Shown here in pieces: positions 62,126-64,000 of a stretch of 64,000 bases of DNA. How positions within the stretch are numbered: the first letter of the stretch is position 1; each line of letters begins with the position of its first letter. Origin of the DNA: Candidatus Nitrosopumilus sp. (GTDB lineage: Archaea; Thermoproteota; Nitrososphaeria; Nitrososphaerales; Nitrosopumilaceae); contig JAOTTS010000005.1 of the NCBI GenBank assembly GCA_029864335.1, positions 1-64,000 of the forward strand, written 5' to 3'. The translations under genes were made by a program, and so were the position numbers. The notes beneath the pieces were generated by a model. It worked only from the letters and a program-made list of their open reading frames with translations. It did no database searches and had not been told where the DNA came from.

Positions 62126-62842
62126 TTATGATTGCCATTTTTCATGAAATTTGTAAAATACTACACTATCATCCAAGTACAATTCATAATTTTCTCGTTC
62201 ACATTTACCATATTCCCAAGTTTGCAACAATGTATTATCTCCTGAAAATATTTCTACAGTAACATCGAATTCTTCGGGAATTTTTCCTGGATTTACATAT
62301 CTTGTAAGTAATTGGTAGAACCATTCTTTGTCAGAGCTTAGCAAAGATTCAAGATAAAACATTGTAGATTTTTTCTTGAAAGTGTTATCGGGCATCAAAA
62401 AGGGCAGGTTATCTTTTTCTAGAGGGGAAAATTTAGAAAATGTAGTCATTGTTTGTGTGGGAGCAATAGTAGTTCCTTGAAAAGGAACTACAATCTTTTG
62501 TGCTCTTTCATCATCAGTCGGAATGATAGGGTTTAGTGTCAGAGGTAATGTAGAAGAAGGATTTGTGACTCGATCTACAAATTCAATGATTTTTTGTTTA
62601 GAGTTTCCTTCATTCCATGAAGGAGAGGGTCTGATGAAATTATTTTGGTTTCAAGAAGGATAACCCTATCCACGTTCAACTAGTATTTCAGTAGTTGGAG
62701 TTACACAAGCAATTTCTCCTTTAGAATTTTCAATCCATACTTTATCAATGCAAATTGGGGGATGTTCAGATGCGTCATTAAAAGGAATTAAAGTAATAAT
62801 CCCAATGGCTGCAATTAAAAGTCAATAATGTATATGCATCAT
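62126..62842 (-). pseudogene. Secreted protein gene downstream of NRAMP with three in-frame stops
   Basis: One frame from ATG 62842 to the stop at 62126 (238 codons) has stops at 62822-62824 (TGA), 62666-62668 (TAG) and 62651-62653 (TGA). The ATG overlaps the NRAMP stop as TAATG, so the pair was coupled. A signal-like helix (LLIAAIGIITLIPF) follows the first stop, then SEHPPICIDKVWIENSKGEIACVT, and later a 107-codon open part from ATG 62449. All three stops are one base from TGG. The 3' part alone (62126-62449) may still be made, but a leaderless product is unlikely to be exported. Confidence 0.75.
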
Positions 62843-64000
62843 TATTGTAAAAATTTTATAAACAAAAAGAATACTGCAAATCCACTTAAGAAGATGATTC
62901 CTGCAAGACTCAATATTCTCATCAAAACAGATGGTTGATGCTCTTTCTGTAGAAATTTGCCTGTAACCAATCTAAAATTAAAAATTGCAATTATAGGGGC
63001 TATAACAAAGGACAAAACAGTTGCGAAGTCAACTAGCTCTTTTAGATTGCTTCCAAATTGAAATATTACTACAAGAGAACCTGCAGATATTACAATTAAG
63101 AAAATTACGTAAAATGTGCGAAATTTTGTGCGTATTTTGTCCTCTTTTTTAGTAAAAATCAACTCCACAGTTCTCTGTAAAGATCTAGAGTATCCATCAA
63201 AGACTGCAATGATTGTTCCAAACATTACAGTGAATGCAGATGCCGCAATAATGATGTAACTCCAATCACCAATTGTTTCAGTGTATAGTGTTACAACATT
63301 GTGTGCAAAATCAGAATTGCTGTTTGGCAATTCCTGACCAGAACCATAGAAGATGAAAGTTCCAAGTACAACAAACATCACTGCAAGAATTCCAGTAATT
63401 AGATATGCTAATCTAAATTCAAGTAGAGTTTCTTTTAATTTTGGTTTATAGTTTGTTTGTTTCATTCTCTCCAAAGTCCACAAACTATTCCAGCTTGAAA
63501 GATCAACAGCTGTTGGCATCCATCCCATTAATGCAAGCAAGAAAAAGATTCCAGAGACATTCCAAAGTTCTTTTGGTTCAAATCCAGATACAGGTTCTAT
63601 AGGACCATTATACAATGCAAACAAGAATGCAGATACTGTAGAAACTAGTAAAACAATTGCAATTATCTTAATCAAACTGTCAAGTACATTGTATTTTCCA
63701 ATTGACAATATTCCAACACATACTGCAAATAAAATCACTACAGTCCATTCTCCTAGAAAGTCAATTCCAAATAGATTCTCAAAAAACCCAGCAGTGACAA
63801 ACCCTACTGCACCTGTCACAAAAAACATTGATGTGATTGTTAGTAGAAAATATAACCAAAGTGCAGGCTTGCCAAGTTTTTTGTAACCATCAATGATACT
63901 TGTTTGTGTAGAGTTTGCATAACGAGAGCTATACTCAAAGAAAGGATATTTCATCAAAGTTACCAATATTACAAATCCCAAGATCAACAAACCAAAATCG
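62842..64000 (-). CDS. NRAMP-family divalent metal transporter (partial at the right edge)
   Basis: 386 codons present; the frame is open to the window edge, so the first helix is cut off. Residues DFGLLILGFVILVTLMKYPFFEYSSRYA match the start of NRAMP's first repeat, and later GWMPTAVDLSSWNSLW and FTVMFGTIIAVFDGYSRSLQR are typical of the divergent NRAMP branch. It imports Mn2+ or Fe2+ (or Mg2+). The downstream broken gene overlaps its stop. Confidence 0.85.
   Translation of the reverse strand, partial: DFGLLILGFVILVTLMKYPFFEYSSRYANSTQTSIIDGYKKLGKPALWLYFLLTITSMFFVTGAVGFVTAGFFENLFGIDFLGEWTVVILFAVCVGILSIGKYNVLDSLIKIIAIVLLVSTVSAFLFALYNGPIEPVSGFEPKELWNVSGIFFLLALMGWMPTAVDLSSWNSLWTLERMKQTNYKPKLKETLLEFRLAYLITGILAVMFVVLGTFIFYGSGQELPNSNSDFAHNVVTLYTETIGDWSYIIIAASAFTVMFGTIIAVFDGYSRSLQRTVELIFTKKEDKIRTKFRTFYVIFLIVISAGSLVVIFQFGSNLKELVDFATVLSFVIAPIIAIFNFRLVTGKFLQKEHQPSVLMRILSLAGIIFLSGFAVFFLFIKFLQ

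Noticed and set aside
11394-62842. TGA read as Trp (recoding) to explain stops at 11511, 30864, 62651 and 62822
   Set aside because: Intact genes in the window end with TGA, for example Sec61-beta and cofG, and one of the stops in the NRAMP-linked gene is TAG. Nonsense mutation is simpler.

Overview
The window is chromosome from an ammonia-oxidising thaumarchaeon (Nitrososphaerota) of the Nitrosopumilus/Nitrosoarchaeum type. The DNA is AT-rich, with roughly one third G+C by eye. Archaeal information-processing genes are present: TFB, TBP, aIF1, Sec61-beta, class I LysRS, type II methionine aminopeptidase, Tsr3, archaeal Elp3, a DinB polymerase with a C-terminal PCNA-binding peptide, and an archaeal RNase P RNA. 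Lineage-typical genes include an ammonium transporter with P-II proteins, a complete set of F420 deazaflavin genes except cofE, a thaumarchaeosortase-like membrane protein, a cupredoxin, DUF6659-type proteins and many tiny zinc-ribbon proteins. No genus is proven without a search.

Layout. 1-9.9 kb: a proline-rich repeat protein running off the edge, DinB, the sortase-like protein, a DsbA-like/membrane pair, small zinc-finger proteins, two dehydrogenases, a DUF99 protein and a geranylgeranyl reductase/methyltransferase pair. 9.96-10.24 kb: RNase P RNA. 10.4-13.0 kb: a secreted nuclease-like protein with two Excalibur-type modules, a Cas1-like gene remnant and a membrane protein with a Cys-rich tail. 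13.1-28.2 kb: ordinary core (cofD-cofC, tfb, CPBP protease, aIF1, Sec61-beta, DUF2070, nuclease, substrate-binding protein, Tsr3, a 1093-residue surface protein, tRNA-Pro, MetAP).

28.2-39.3 kb is an accessory and decaying region. It holds TBP, a tRNA-binding OB-fold protein, a HicBA pair and a cupredoxin, all intact. Around them lie at least nine genes broken by single-base frameshifts or in-frame stops, two truncated integrases, and paralogous copies of a coiled-coil/secreted-peptide module and of a small zinc-ribbon gene.

39.4-64 kb returns to core: an SRPBCC protein, a glycosyltransferase, an HtrA protease, the cofG-cofH-pmbA operon, a Ca2+/cation antiporter, the nitrogen-sensing block (amt, glnK, a P-II-like protein with a C-terminal extension, and remnants of a second P-II gene and of a sensor gene), a winged-helix regulator whose start codon lies in a perfect palindrome, PAC2, purM, a cation/proton antiporter, a DUF6659 protein with a tandem-repeat lysine-rich tail, elp3, lysS, ferritin, and at the right edge an NRAMP-type transporter overlapping a downstream gene that carries three in-frame stops.

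Genes that clearly act together: cofD/cofC and cofG/cofH (coenzyme F420), amt/glnK/P-II-like (ammonium uptake and nitrogen sensing), TFB/TBP (transcription initiation), HicB/HicA (toxin-antitoxin), and elp3/lysS (tRNA modification and charging). The most unusual features are the cluster of broken small genes with duplicated modules, the Cas1-like remnant, the P-II/sensor deletion scar, the palindromic start-site operator and the triple-nonsense gene beside NRAMP.
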